Assembly (NCBI GenBank): GCA_963708725.1
Contig: CAVPTL010000001.1
Location: 1 to 34,334, forward strand
Direction of reading: 5' to 3'
Source of the DNA: CAVPTL01 sp963708725
GTDB lineage: Bacteria; Actinomycetota; Thermoleophilia; Gaiellales; JAICJC01
Length of the DNA: 34,334 nucleotides
Both the position numbers and the translations under genes were made by a program. Below the pieces are notes generated by a model, which had not been told where the DNA came from, did not search any database, and was given only the letters and a program-made list of their open reading frames with translations. This document shows, piece after piece, positions 1-8,103 of the stretch. Position 1 is the first letter of the stretch. Each line of letters opens with the position of its first letter.

Positions 1-35
1 CAGCCGGGTGCGCTACCAGGCTGCGCCACGCCCCG
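1..35 (-). tRNA. tRNA-Pro, 5' part only (cut by window edge)
   Basis: Read on the minus strand from base 35, the sequence gives a 7-base acceptor strand CGGGGCG, the TG linker, a D-arm with the GCGC stems around AGCCTGGTA, and the first anticodon-stem strand CCCGG followed by C, T and a first anticodon base G. An acceptor starting CGGGG and an anticodon starting with G fit tRNA-Pro(GGG). The anticodon is cut by the window edge, so the isotype rests on the 5' half only. Confidence 0.75.
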
Positions 36-44
36 AGAACGCCG

Positions 45-50
45 AGTATA
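45..50 (-). promoter_or_regulatory. Probable -10 box of the tRNA-Pro gene
   Basis: The minus strand carries TATACT here, a near-consensus -10 hexamer, 9 bases before the first base of the tRNA. Transcription would start about 3 bases ahead of the mature 5' end. I found no convincing -35 box. Confidence 0.45.
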
Positions 51-225
51 TCGGGAACCCGCAGACCTCCCAGACGGTCAAACTCCCAGTGAGCATGTCT
101 GCAACGATCGCCGTTCCCCTCCACCCCGCTCGCCGGGCATACGATCCGGCCGGGGCGAACAGTCCGACGAAAAGCTCGCCAGCCGCGCCGCTCGCGGCGA
201 TGCCGCCGCATTTGAAGAGCTGGTC

Positions 226-675
226 GTGCGCTACCAGGATCGACTGTACACGCTTGCGCTTCGCATCACATCGTCCGAGGCCGACGCGCGCGACTGCGTC
301 CAGGAGGGCCTGATCTCGGCATGGCGCGCGCTCGCCAAGTTCCTGGGGGACGCGCAGTTCTCGACGTGGATCTATCGGATCGTGGTGCGCAAGGCCTACG
401 ATGTGATCGAGCGGCGCAAGCGTCTCCCCCAGCCCGTCGACGAGGTGCCCGCGGTATCGACCACCATCGATTCGTCGGAGAGCATCGATCTGATGGACGC
501 ACTCGCCGGTCTCGAGCTGGATTTCCGCACGGTGATCACCGCCTGCGAGATCGTTGGCATGTCGATGGATGAGGCTGGGAAGTCACTCGAGCTGCCGGCG
601 GGCACGGTCAAATCGAGGCTTCACCGCGCGCGTGCCCAGCTGGCCCAGCAACTGGATCCGGAGCGTGCCCGGTGA
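226..675 (+). CDS. ECF-type RNA polymerase sigma factor
   Basis: The product is a group-4 (ECF) sigma-70 factor that would direct RNA polymerase to a small regulon. Region 2 is seen from the N-terminus to about residue 70, with DCVQEG and FSTWIYRIVVRKAYD. Region 4 lies at about residues 95-145, with the helix-turn-helix SMDEAGKSLELPAGTVKSRL. The only canonical in-frame start is GTG at 226, but in-frame sequence before it (about 181-225) reads as a typical ECF N-terminus (RAARGDAAAFEELV). The true protein is therefore probably longer and its start is unresolved. The stop codon overlaps the next gene's GTG (GTGA), which suggests co-translation with a membrane-bound regulator. Confidence 0.85.
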   Translation: MRYQDRLYTLALRITSSEADARDCVQEGLISAWRALAKFLGDAQFSTWIYRIVVRKAYDVIERRKRLPQPVDEVPAVSTTIDSSESIDLMDALAGLELDFRTVITACEIVGMSMDEAGKSLELPAGTVKSRLHRARAQLAQQLDPERAR

Positions 676-1259
676 GCGACGACCAGCACTCGGATCTGAT
701 CCGCCGCCTGCATGAGGAGGGTTCCGCCAAGGCGCCTGACGGGCTCCAGTCCGAGGTGATGGTTCAGGTCGCCGCCGAGCCGCGGCGCAAGCCGTCGCGT
801 CCGCGGCGATTGTGGCGTCCCGTGCTCGCCGTGGGGGCGGTGGCCTGTGCACTTGGAGGCGCGGCCATCGGCCTCTCGAGTCTCGGTGGCGCGTCGACCG
901 CCGGTGGCTCCAGCTCGTCGGCCGCCGCGTCCGCAGACGCCGAGTCCACCCTGGGGGCGTCAGCGCAGGGATCGGTCGCGAATGTCCGGGTATACACGGT
1001 GCCGGCTCGCACGGCCGCGACGATCCTTGGAACATCCAGCCCGAAACAGTTGAGCCGGTTGTTCGACGCCAAGACACCCAAGAGCTCCGCCGGCATCCCG
1101 TCCGTGACTGTCAGGTTGCCGGCGTCGGGCGGAACCGCCGTCGAGGCCCGGCTGCGAGTTGCCGAGCAACGCTGGAGGCAGCTCAACGCAGCGCAGTCGG
1201 CCGATCAACGGCCGGTACGAGTGATCGTCCGACCCCCCACCACCACGACCGGCCCCTAG
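672..1259 (+). CDS. Putative membrane anti-sigma factor (single-pass)
   Basis: This 195-residue protein has a charged N-terminal cytoplasmic part (residues 1-45), one hydrophobic segment at about 47-70, a Ser/Ala/Gly-rich linker (about 75-95) and an extracytoplasmic part with a Val/Arg-rich C-terminus. It starts with GTG overlapping the sigma-factor stop. That position and topology are typical of an anti-sigma factor controlling the sigma factor before it. I see no zinc-binding HxxxCxxC motif, so the assignment rests on context and topology. Its TAG stop shares a CTAG palindrome with the stop of the convergent proS. Confidence 0.6.
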   Translation: MSDDQHSDLIRRLHEEGSAKAPDGLQSEVMVQVAAEPRRKPSRPRRLWRPVLAVGAVACALGGAAIGLSSLGGASTAGGSSSSAAASADAESTLGASAQGSVANVRVYTVPARTAATILGTSSPKQLSRLFDAKTPKSSAGIPSVTVRLPASGGTAVEARLRVAEQRWRQLNAAQSADQRPVRVIVRPPTTTTGP

Positions 1260-2950
1260 CTCTCGGAGAGTGCCTGCACCACGGCGTCGGGCACATCGGC
1301 CACCGGCAGTGACGACTGCTCGCGGCCACGGCGCACCTGAACGTCGGCGGTACCGTCGCTGGCCGTGCGCTTGCCGACGGTCACGCGGGTCGGAATCCCA
1401 ATCAGCTCGGCATCGGCAAAGCGCGCCCCCGGTCCCATGTCTCGGTCATCCACCAGCACTCGCAGGCCGCGGGCGTCCAGCGCCGCAGCAATCCTCTCGG
1501 CCGCCTCGACCTGAGGTGAGCCGGCGTCGCCGATCACGACCATATGCACGTCGAACGGCGCGATCGCGGCCGGCCACACGATGCCCTTCTCGTCGTGTGA
1601 CTGCTCGACGGTGGCGGCCATGATCCGGGCCAGGCCGATGCCGTAGCTTCCCATCACGATCGTCTGTTCGGTCCCCGATTCGTCGAGGTAGGTGGCCCCC
1701 AGCGCCTCGGCGTAGCGGGTGCCCAGCTTGAAGATGTTGGCGACCTCGATCGCCTGCTCGACCCGCAGGGTGCCGACGCCGCAGCTCGGGCACACCTCGC
1801 CTCCGGACACCTCCCGCAGGTCGTGGAACTCCGCCTCGAAGTCGCGTCCGGCCTGGACGCCGCGCAGATGGTGCCCGGTGACGTTGGCACCGGCGACGAA
1901 CTGCCCGTCGCGGAGGGCGTCGTCTGCGATGACTCGCACCCGCACGCCGACCGGCCCGATCGACCCCGGCTCGGCACCGAAGGTGCTGCGGATCTCGTCG
2001 GCGGTCGCCGGCCGGAAATCCGATTTCAGCGCCTTTTGGGTCTTGAGCTGATGCAGCCGGTCGTCACCACGAACCAGCGCGAGCACGACCTCGTCTCCGA
2101 CCACCACCGGCATGGCCTTGGCGGTCGCGGCGGGATCGACGCCGAGCAGATCGGCGAGCGCTTCGATCGTGGTCGCATCGGGCGTGGCGATGTCCTCGGG
2201 AGCGGCGAGCTGCTCGGGGAAGACGGGAGCGCGGGGATTCGAGCGCGCCACCTCGAGATTGGCGGCGTAGTCGCAGTTCGAGCACAGCACCAGCTCGTCC
2301 TCACCCGACGGGCTGGGAACCATGAACTCGTGTGCCTGGGTGCCGCCCATCATGCCGGTGTCGGACTCGACCATCCAGGCATCGAGTCCACACCGCTCGA
2401 AGATCCGCCTGTACACCTTGATATGCCGGTCGTACGATTCGTCCAGCCCGGCGAAATCTCGATCGAAGCTGTAGGAGTCCTTCATCATGAACTCGCGCGT
2501 GCGCAGGATCCCACTCTTGGGCCGGGGCTCGTCCCGCTCCTTGGTCTGGATCTGATACCAGATCTGCGGAAGCTCTCGGTAGGAACGGATCTCACGCGCT
2601 GCGATGAACGTGAAGCACTCCTCGTGGGTCATCGCCAACACGTACTGCTTGCCCGACGAGTCCTCCAGCCGAAACAGGTTGTTGACCCCATACCGATTGG
2701 TTTCCCGCCACAGCTCGGCAGGATTCAGCACGGGCATCGACACCTCCATCGCGATCGTCTCCATCTCTTCGCGAAGGATCGCGGCAATCCGTTGCATCAC
2801 CTTCCAGCCCAACGGCAGAAACGCGTACAAGCCCGATCCCACCTGACGCACGTAGCCGGCGCGCACCAGCAGCCGATGGCTGATTGCCTCGGCGTCCGCC
2901 GGGTCGTCCTTCAGGGTGGGCAGCAGGTACCGCGATGCACGGGTGATCAT
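1256..2950 (-). CDS. proS: Prolyl-tRNA synthetase (bacterial type, with editing domain)
   Basis: Charges tRNA-Pro with proline. At 564 residues it matches the bacterial ProS form that carries an editing insertion between motifs 2 and 3. Class II motifs are visible: the motif 2 region with RPKSGILRTREFMMKDSYSFD at about residues 145-165, and motif 3 with GSYGIGLARIMAATVEQ at about 440-455. The insertion (about 225-400) has the TADEIRSTFG and GSIGPVGV features of the YbaK-like editing domain. It is the last gene of a minus unit, 7 bases after lpd. Its TAG stop lies inside the stop of the convergent 672-1259 gene. Confidence 0.97.
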   Translation of the reverse strand: MITRASRYLLPTLKDDPADAEAISHRLLVRAGYVRQVGSGLYAFLPLGWKVMQRIAAILREEMETIAMEVSMPVLNPAELWRETNRYGVNNLFRLEDSSGKQYVLAMTHEECFTFIAAREIRSYRELPQIWYQIQTKERDEPRPKSGILRTREFMMKDSYSFDRDFAGLDESYDRHIKVYRRIFERCGLDAWMVESDTGMMGGTQAHEFMVPSPSGEDELVLCSNCDYAANLEVARSNPRAPVFPEQLAAPEDIATPDATTIEALADLLGVDPAATAKAMPVVVGDEVVLALVRGDDRLHQLKTQKALKSDFRPATADEIRSTFGAEPGSIGPVGVRVRVIADDALRDGQFVAGANVTGHHLRGVQAGRDFEAEFHDLREVSGGEVCPSCGVGTLRVEQAIEVANIFKLGTRYAEALGATYLDESGTEQTIVMGSYGIGLARIMAATVEQSHDEKGIVWPAAIAPFDVHMVVIGDAGSPQVEAAERIAAALDARGLRVLVDDRDMGPGARFADAELIGIPTRVTVGKRTASDGTADVQVRRGREQSSLPVADVPDAVVQALSES

Positions 2951-2957
2951 CGGCGGG

Positions 2958-4382
2958 CTAGCTCGCCGCTGCCGCGACTTTGGGCTTGCGCGGCGGCGGC
3001 AGATGGATCGGACGCCCGAGAGCGACCAGGGCCGCCTCCTTCAACCCCTCGGCCAACGTGGGATGGGCGGCAAACGAGTCGGCGAGGGTATCGACGGTCG
3101 CTTCGGCGGTGATGCCGACGACGCCCGCGTTGATCAGCTCGGTCGCCTGTGGCCCGACAATCACGATCCCGAGCAACTCGCCGTAGCGATTCTCGTGGAG
3201 GGTCTTGACCCAGCCGGACGTCTCGCCGTTCATCTGGGCACGGGCCGAGGCCGAGAACGGGAACTTGCCGACGCGCACCTCATCGCCGAACCGCTCGCGC
3301 GCCTCGGCTTCGGTGAGGCCGACGGCGGCGACTTCGGGATCGGTGTACGTGCACCGCGGCACGGCTGCGTAGTCGATCTCGGAATCGTGGCCGAGTGCAT
3401 TCTCGGCAGCGATTTCGCCCTCACGAAACGAGGTATGGGCGAGCTGGAACTGGCCGGCGACATCACCTACGGCGTAGATGTGCGGCACGCTGGAGCGCAT
3501 GTGGCGGTCGACGTCCACGCCGCTTCGGGGATCGAATGCCACCCCGGCGGCCTCCAGCCCGATGTTGTGCACGCTGGGGCCGCGACCGGTGGCCACCAAC
3601 ACCAGGTCGGCCTTGACCTCGCCGCCCTTGGCGTCGGCGTCCTGGAAGGTGACCGTGACCCCTGATTTTCCCTCGACCACGGCGGTGGCGCGGCTGCCGA
3701 GGTGCATGGTGATCCCCCGCTTCTTGAACGCGCGGGCGAGTTCCTTGGACGCGTCGGCGTCCTCCATCGGGATCAGCCGGTCGAGCATCTCGACGATCGT
3801 CACCTCAACGCCCCAGTGCTGCATGATCGATGCGAACTCGCACCCGATCACCCCGCCGCCGAGCACGAGCAGCCGCCGTGGCACCTCGGTGATCTCGAGC
3901 AGGCTGGTCGAATCGAGGCAGCGGGGCCCGTCGATGCCGTCGACCGGTGGTCGCAGAGCATGGCTGCCGGTGGCGATCACCGCAGATTTGAAGGTGATGT
4001 CCTCCTGGCCCTCAACCGCGATCGTGTTCGCGTCGCGGAAGGTGCCGCGTCCCGAGACGACGGTGATGCCGTTGGCCTTGACCACGCCGGTGATGCCGTT
4101 GACCAGGCCCGAGACGATGCCGTCCTTGTTGCTCTGGGTCTGGACGAAGTCCAGCTCGGCACCGGAGACGTTGACGCCGATCTTCGCAAAGGTCTCGTGC
4201 GCCTCTTTGAGGGCATGCGCCGTTGCCACCCAGGCCTTGGTGGGGATGCATCCGACGGTGATACACGTTCCGCCGATGCGACCCTGCTCGATCAGGACAA
4301 CGCTTGCGCCCAGCTGAGCCGCGCGGATGGCGGCCGGATATCCACCGGGTCCGCCGCCCAGAACGGCGACATCACACTCCAT
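2958..4382 (-). CDS. lpdA: Dihydrolipoyl dehydrogenase (E3)
   Basis: This FAD flavoprotein reoxidises the dihydrolipoyl group of E2 and reduces NAD+. The N-terminal FAD motif GGGPGGY is at residues 9-15. The redox-active disulfide is Cys40/Cys45 in GGTCITVGCIPTK. A second nucleotide-binding motif (VLGGGVIGCEFAS) lies at about 172-184, and the catalytic His440 with Glu445 sits in HPTLAE. The length of 474 is normal. It follows the free lipoyl-domain gene and precedes proS. Together with the divergent pdhA-pdhB-pdhC set it completes a 2-oxoacid dehydrogenase. GAGGAG lies about 10 bases before the ATG. Confidence 0.97.
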   Translation of the reverse strand: MECDVAVLGGGPGGYPAAIRAAQLGASVVLIEQGRIGGTCITVGCIPTKAWVATAHALKEAHETFAKIGVNVSGAELDFVQTQSNKDGIVSGLVNGITGVVKANGITVVSGRGTFRDANTIAVEGQEDITFKSAVIATGSHALRPPVDGIDGPRCLDSTSLLEITEVPRRLLVLGGGVIGCEFASIMQHWGVEVTIVEMLDRLIPMEDADASKELARAFKKRGITMHLGSRATAVVEGKSGVTVTFQDADAKGGEVKADLVLVATGRGPSVHNIGLEAAGVAFDPRSGVDVDRHMRSSVPHIYAVGDVAGQFQLAHTSFREGEIAAENALGHDSEIDYAAVPRCTYTDPEVAAVGLTEAEARERFGDEVRVGKFPFSASARAQMNGETSGWVKTLHENRYGELLGIVIVGPQATELINAGVVGITAEATVDTLADSFAAHPTLAEGLKEAALVALGRPIHLPPPRKPKVAAAAS

Positions 4383-4454
4383 AGGAACTCGCTCCTCACG
4401 ATCGCTTAAAGTCCAACGGAACTCTAGTGGAAAGCGGTCGCGAGACGGCCGGGG

Positions 4455-4706
4455 TCAGACCCGCTCGCCGGGCTCGCCGATCCACGCGATCGTCGTGCCC
4501 GCGGGATACTCGTCACCCTCGGAGGCCACGACCTGAAGAAGCGTGCCGTCGGCCTCGGCCTCGACCTCCTGGGTGACCTTATCGGTATCCAGCTCATACA
4601 ACGGGTCGCCGCGCTTGACAGTGGCGCCCTCGGGCACCAGAAACCGGATCAGCACAGCGCCGGCTTCGCCGTCGCCCAGGCTCGGGATGGTGACTGCAGT
4701 GGCCAT
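4455..4706 (-). CDS. Free-standing lipoyl-domain protein
   Basis: This 83-residue protein is a single biotinyl/lipoyl domain with nothing else attached. The modified lysine should be Lys43 in DTDKVTQEV at the tip of the beta-hairpin, where the context (DTDK rather than MKM) favours lipoyl over biotinyl. It is a swinging-arm carrier. Because the E2 at 6808-8076 has its own lipoyl domain, this one may be an additional acyl/electron carrier for the same complex or a partner of E3. It heads a minus unit with lpd and proS, 40 bases from the divergent pdhA. Confidence 0.85.
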   Translation of the reverse strand: MATAVTIPSLGDGEAGAVLIRFLVPEGATVKRGDPLYELDTDKVTQEVEAEADGTLLQVVASEGDEYPAGTTIAWIGEPGERV

Positions 4707-4714
4707 CGATCAAG

Positions 4715-4720
4715 AGCCTA
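4715..4720 (-). promoter_or_regulatory. Probable -10 box for the lipoyl-lpd-proS unit
   Basis: The minus strand reads TAGGCT, 8 bases before the lipoyl-gene ATG. This fits the TAnnnT actinobacterial -10 pattern and a leaderless or nearly leaderless transcript. Confidence 0.4.
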
Positions 4721-4734
4721 CCCGACGATGACGA

Positions 4735-4740
4735 TAAGGT
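4735..4740 (+). promoter_or_regulatory. Probable -10 box of the pdhABC unit (leaderless)
   Basis: TAAGGT lies exactly 6 bases before the pdhA ATG, which would place the transcription start on or next to the A of ATG. No Shine-Dalgarno sequence is visible. The divergent -10 at 4715-4720 is only 14 bases away, so the two units probably share control. Confidence 0.45.
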
Positions 4741-4746
4741 TCCCGC

Positions 4747-5820
4747 ATGGCGCACGCACAATCTGAATCCCCCCTTCAGCTGGACGCCGACACCGCTCAC
4801 AGGCTGTTTCGCGAGATGGTGTTGATCCGTCGCTTCGAGGAGCGCACCGAGGAGCAGTACACGCGGGCGCGGATCGGCGGCTACTGCCACCTGGCCATCG
4901 GCGAAGAGGCCTCGGTCGTGGGCGCAATCGACGCGATGCAGGAGGGCGACTGCGTGTTTGCGTCCTACCGCGACCACGGCACGGCGATCGCGGTCGGCAG
5001 CGCGCCCGGCGCCGTCATGGCCGAGCTGTTCGGCAAGGTCACCGGCTCGGCCCACGGCCGTGGCGGGTCGATGCATCTGCTCGACGTCGAGCGTCGCTTC
5101 TACGGCGGCTGGGGGATTGTCGGGGCCCACCTACCCATCGCCGCCGGGGCGGCACTGGCGCTCGAGCACACCGAGCAGCCAAACGCCGTTCTGTGCCAGT
5201 TTGGCGACGGTGCGGTGGCGACAGGCGCGTTTCACGAGGCGCTCAACCTGGCCGCGGTGTGGAAGCTCCCAATCGTTTTTCAGGTGATCAATAACCAGTA
5301 CGGGATGGGCACCTCGGTCGCGCAGTCGGCCGCCGAGCCCGACCTGTGGAAGCGGGCAGCGGCATACCGGATGCACGGTGAGCGGATCGACGGCAACGAC
5401 CTGATGGCCGTGCGCGAAGCGTCGTCGCGGCTGCTCGAGGCCGCCCGCTCCGAGCGCAAGCCGGCGCTTTTGGAGACGGTCACCTATCGCTTCCGCGGCC
5501 ATTCGGTGGCCGACGCCGGCAAGGTGTATCGCAGCGCCGAGGAGATCGAGTCGTGGAAGCAGCGCGATCCGATCACGCGGTTCGGCCTGGTCGCCGCCGA
5601 GCAGGGACTCTTGACCGATGCCGATATCGAAGAGGTGTGGCGTGAGGTCAACGAGGTCGTCAAGCGGGCGATCGACGAGGCGCTGACCGCCGCCGACCCC
5701 GACCGCGATTCTCTGTATGAGCATCTGTACGGCGACCCGGCCTCCGAGGAGCAGTTTCGGCGAATGCTTGCCGGAGCCCCGTTCGGTGAGCGTGACGAGG
5801 GCGAATCATGGCCGATCTGA
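4747..5820 (+). CDS. pdhA: Pyruvate (2-oxoacid) dehydrogenase E1 component, alpha subunit
   Basis: Thiamine-diphosphate-dependent decarboxylase subunit of a heterotetrameric E1. The ThDP/Mg motif runs from GDG (residues 153-155) to NN (182-183), with the normal spacing. The family signature HGRGGSMH is at 103-110 and the region before it (YRDHG at about 74-78) is typical. The length of 357 is usual. It overlaps pdhB by 13 bases. Pyruvate is the likeliest substrate. The acetoin dehydrogenase (AcoA) family is very similar and cannot be excluded by eye. Confidence 0.9.
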   Translation: MAHAQSESPLQLDADTAHRLFREMVLIRRFEERTEEQYTRARIGGYCHLAIGEEASVVGAIDAMQEGDCVFASYRDHGTAIAVGSAPGAVMAELFGKVTGSAHGRGGSMHLLDVERRFYGGWGIVGAHLPIAAGAALALEHTEQPNAVLCQFGDGAVATGAFHEALNLAAVWKLPIVFQVINNQYGMGTSVAQSAAEPDLWKRAAAYRMHGERIDGNDLMAVREASSRLLEAARSERKPALLETVTYRFRGHSVADAGKVYRSAEEIESWKQRDPITRFGLVAAEQGLLTDADIEEVWREVNEVVKRAIDEALTAADPDRDSLYEHLYGDPASEEQFRRMLAGAPFGERDEGESWPI

Positions 5821-6800
5821 CCTACCGCGAGGCGCTGCGGCGAGCGCTCGACGACGAGCTCGCCCGCGACGAGTCGGTGCTGCTCATGGGTGAGGAGATC
5901 GGCCGGTTCGAGGGCTCCTACAAGGTCACCGCCGGGCTGTGGCAGAAGTACGGCCCGCGCCGCGTCCGCGAAACGCCGATTTCCGAGGAAGGCTTCGTGG
6001 GAGCCGGCATCGGGGCGGCCATGCTCGGTCTGCGGCCGGTGATCGAGATCATGACGATCAACTTCATCCTGACCGCCATGGATCAGGTGATCAATCACGC
6101 CGCCAAGATCCGGTACATGTTCGGCGGCACGGTCGGCGTCCCGCTCGTGATCCGCGCTCCCGGAGGCGCCGGCGCTCAGCTCACAGCCCAGCATTCCCAG
6201 AGCCTCGAGGCGTGGTTCGCCGGCTGCCCGGGCCTCAAGGTCGTCGCACCGGCCAACCCCGCGGACGCATACGGCATGCTGAAGACCGCAATCCGCGACG
6301 ACGACCCCGTGCTGTTCTGCGAGAACCTGGTCATGTACAACGTCACCGGATCGATTCCCGATGACCCCGAGTTCACGGTGCCGTTTGGTCGGGCAAACGT
6401 TGTCCGCGAGGGCGCCGACCTCACCATCGTCGCGCACTCCTACACCGTCCAGCGTGCGCTTCGGGTCGCCGATCGACTGGCGCAGGACGGTCTCGCCGTC
6501 GAGGTGGTCGACCTGCGTTCGCTGCGTCCCCTCGATGTCGACACCGTGGCCGCCTCGGTGCGCAAGACCAACCGTGCGCTGATCGCCGAGGAAGGCTGGT
6601 CGACCTACGGGGTGGGCGCTGAGCTCGCCGCCCGGATATCGCGCGTGTGCTTCGACGATCTCGACGCACCGGTCGAACGCGTCGGATCGGCCGAGGTGCC
6701 GATGCCGTACGCCAAGCCGTTGGAGCGGGCCGCATTGCCGCTGGAATCCAAAATCGAGGCTGCAGCGCGGAATCTGTTGCGCGAATGCGGGATCACGTAA
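5808..6800 (+). CDS. pdhB: Pyruvate (2-oxoacid) dehydrogenase E1 component, beta subunit
   Basis: This 330-residue partner of E1-alpha completes the ThDP site and binds E2. The N-terminal YREALRRALDDELARDESV and the ThDP-pyrimidine-binding segment (SEEGFVGAGIGAAMLGLRPV at about residues 57-77) are typical. So are the loop with HSQSLEAWF (about 128-136) and the C-terminal transketolase domain (VRKTNRALIAEEGWSTYG at about 247-264). Its start codon lies inside the end of pdhA, and pdhC follows after 7 bases, so the three genes form one transcript. Confidence 0.93.
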   Translation: MADLTYREALRRALDDELARDESVLLMGEEIGRFEGSYKVTAGLWQKYGPRRVRETPISEEGFVGAGIGAAMLGLRPVIEIMTINFILTAMDQVINHAAKIRYMFGGTVGVPLVIRAPGGAGAQLTAQHSQSLEAWFAGCPGLKVVAPANPADAYGMLKTAIRDDDPVLFCENLVMYNVTGSIPDDPEFTVPFGRANVVREGADLTIVAHSYTVQRALRVADRLAQDGLAVEVVDLRSLRPLDVDTVAASVRKTNRALIAEEGWSTYGVGAELAARISRVCFDDLDAPVERVGSAEVPMPYAKPLERAALPLESKIEAAARNLLRECGIT

Positions 6801-6807
6801 GGGGAGA

Positions 6808-8076
6808 ATGATGGCGGAAGAACTGGTTATGCCTCGGCTCAGCGACACGATGGAGGAAGGCACCATCGGCCGCTGGCTCAAGCAAGAGGGCGATGCGATC
6901 AAAGAGGGCGACGTGCTCGCCGAGATCGAGACCGACAAGGCGACCATGGAGTTCCAGGCCTACGCCGACGGAACGCTCCTGAAGATTCTGGTGGGCGACG
7001 GTGAGACGGTTGCGCTGGGCGCGCCGATCGCACTCGTCGGCGAGCAGGGCGAGGACGTCCCCGATCTGCCCGCAGCAGCGGCTCCCGCCGAGGAGGCAGC
7101 CGCCGAGCCGCCGATCCCCGAGCCCACCCAGACCGCCGCCGAGCCGGCCCCCTCCGGCAATGGAAACGCCGCCACCGAGACGCTTCGGATCAGCCCGATC
7201 GCCCGCCGCATGGCGGATCGCGCCGGCATCGACATCTCGACCCTCGCCGGGCGCGGCTCCGGTCCAGACGGCCGGGTGGTCAAGGCCGATGTCGAGCGCG
7301 CGATAGAGGCGGGTGGTGCAGCGCCGGCCGCTGCGGCGACCGCGGCTGTCCCCGCTCCGAGCGCGCCCGCGTTCGTCGCGTCCAGCGACGAGGATGAGCT
7401 GCGTGACCTGACGCCGATGCTGAAGGCCGTCGCCCGCCGCATGTCCGAGTCGAAGACCACCGTCCCCCACTTCTACCTGTCCTCGGAGATCGACATGACC
7501 CGCGCCGGGCAGACCCGGGCCGAGCTGAACGAGGGCCTCGCCGCGGCCGGTGAGAAGATCAGCATCAACGACCTGATCGTGCGGGCCTGCGCGATGGCAC
7601 TGATCGAGCATCCCCAGGCCCATCGCTCATATGTCGACGGACGCCATGCCTATCATCCGCACGCGAATATCGGCATCGCAGTCGCCCTCGAAGACGGCCT
7701 GATCGTGCCTGTCCTGCGGGGCGCTGACATGCGAAGTCTGCGCGAAATCGCAGTCGCCACCCGAGATCTCGGCAGCCGGGCGCGCTCCGGTGGGTTGAAG
7801 CAGACCGAAATCGAAGGGGGCACGTTCACGATCTCCAACCTCGGGATGATGGACGTGTCGTCGTTTTCGGCGATCATCAACCCGCCCGAGTCCGCGATCC
7901 TGGCGGTCGGCTCGACGGTCGAACGGCCGGTGGTGCGTGACGGCGCGATCGTGGTGCGCGAGATCATGACGGTGACGATCGCCTGTGACCACCGTGCCTG
8001 CTCCGGCGCCGACGGGGCGCGACTGCTGCAATCGATCAAGCGCAACCTCCAGGCGCCATCGATGCTGCTCGCCTGA
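6808..8076 (+). CDS. pdhC: Dihydrolipoamide acyltransferase (E2)
   Basis: Core of the complex, which transfers the acyl group from E1 to CoA. In order it has one lipoyl domain (Lys44 in ETDKATMEF), an Ala/Pro/Glu-rich linker (about residues 85-122), a peripheral subunit-binding domain (about 127-163), a second Ala/Pro linker (about 168-190) and the catalytic domain (about 197-422). The catalytic DHRxxDG motif reads DHRACSG: His395 is kept, but the usual Asp at 399 is Ser. AGGGGAGA stands a few bases before ATGATG, so the start may be either ATG (6808 or 6811). The length of 422 is typical of one-lipoyl E2 proteins. Confidence 0.93.
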   Translation: MMAEELVMPRLSDTMEEGTIGRWLKQEGDAIKEGDVLAEIETDKATMEFQAYADGTLLKILVGDGETVALGAPIALVGEQGEDVPDLPAAAAPAEEAAAEPPIPEPTQTAAEPAPSGNGNAATETLRISPIARRMADRAGIDISTLAGRGSGPDGRVVKADVERAIEAGGAAPAAAATAAVPAPSAPAFVASSDEDELRDLTPMLKAVARRMSESKTTVPHFYLSSEIDMTRAGQTRAELNEGLAAAGEKISINDLIVRACAMALIEHPQAHRSYVDGRHAYHPHANIGIAVALEDGLIVPVLRGADMRSLREIAVATRDLGSRARSGGLKQTEIEGGTFTISNLGMMDVSSFSAIINPPESAILAVGSTVERPVVRDGAIVVREIMTVTIACDHRACSGADGARLLQSIKRNLQAPSMLLA

Positions 8077-8091
8077 ATCCCGCTTCACCGG

Positions 8092-8097
8092 TAGAGT
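8092..8097 (+). promoter_or_regulatory. Probable -10 box of the CBS-domain gene (leaderless)
   Basis: TAGAGT lies 6 bases before the ATG at 8104, the same geometry as at pdhA, the M29 gene and the kinase gene. There is no Shine-Dalgarno sequence. Confidence 0.4.
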
Positions 8098-8103
8098 TGA
8101 GTC

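Noticed and set aside
1823..3112. Long plus-strand open frame of 429 codons opposite proS and lpd
   Set aside because: Antisense shadow caused by high GC3 of the real genes; the opposite strand carries unmistakable ProS and Lpd motifs.
5484..6947. 487-codon minus-strand open frame opposite pdhA and pdhB
   Set aside because: Same shadow effect; both E1 subunits are fully supported on the plus strand.
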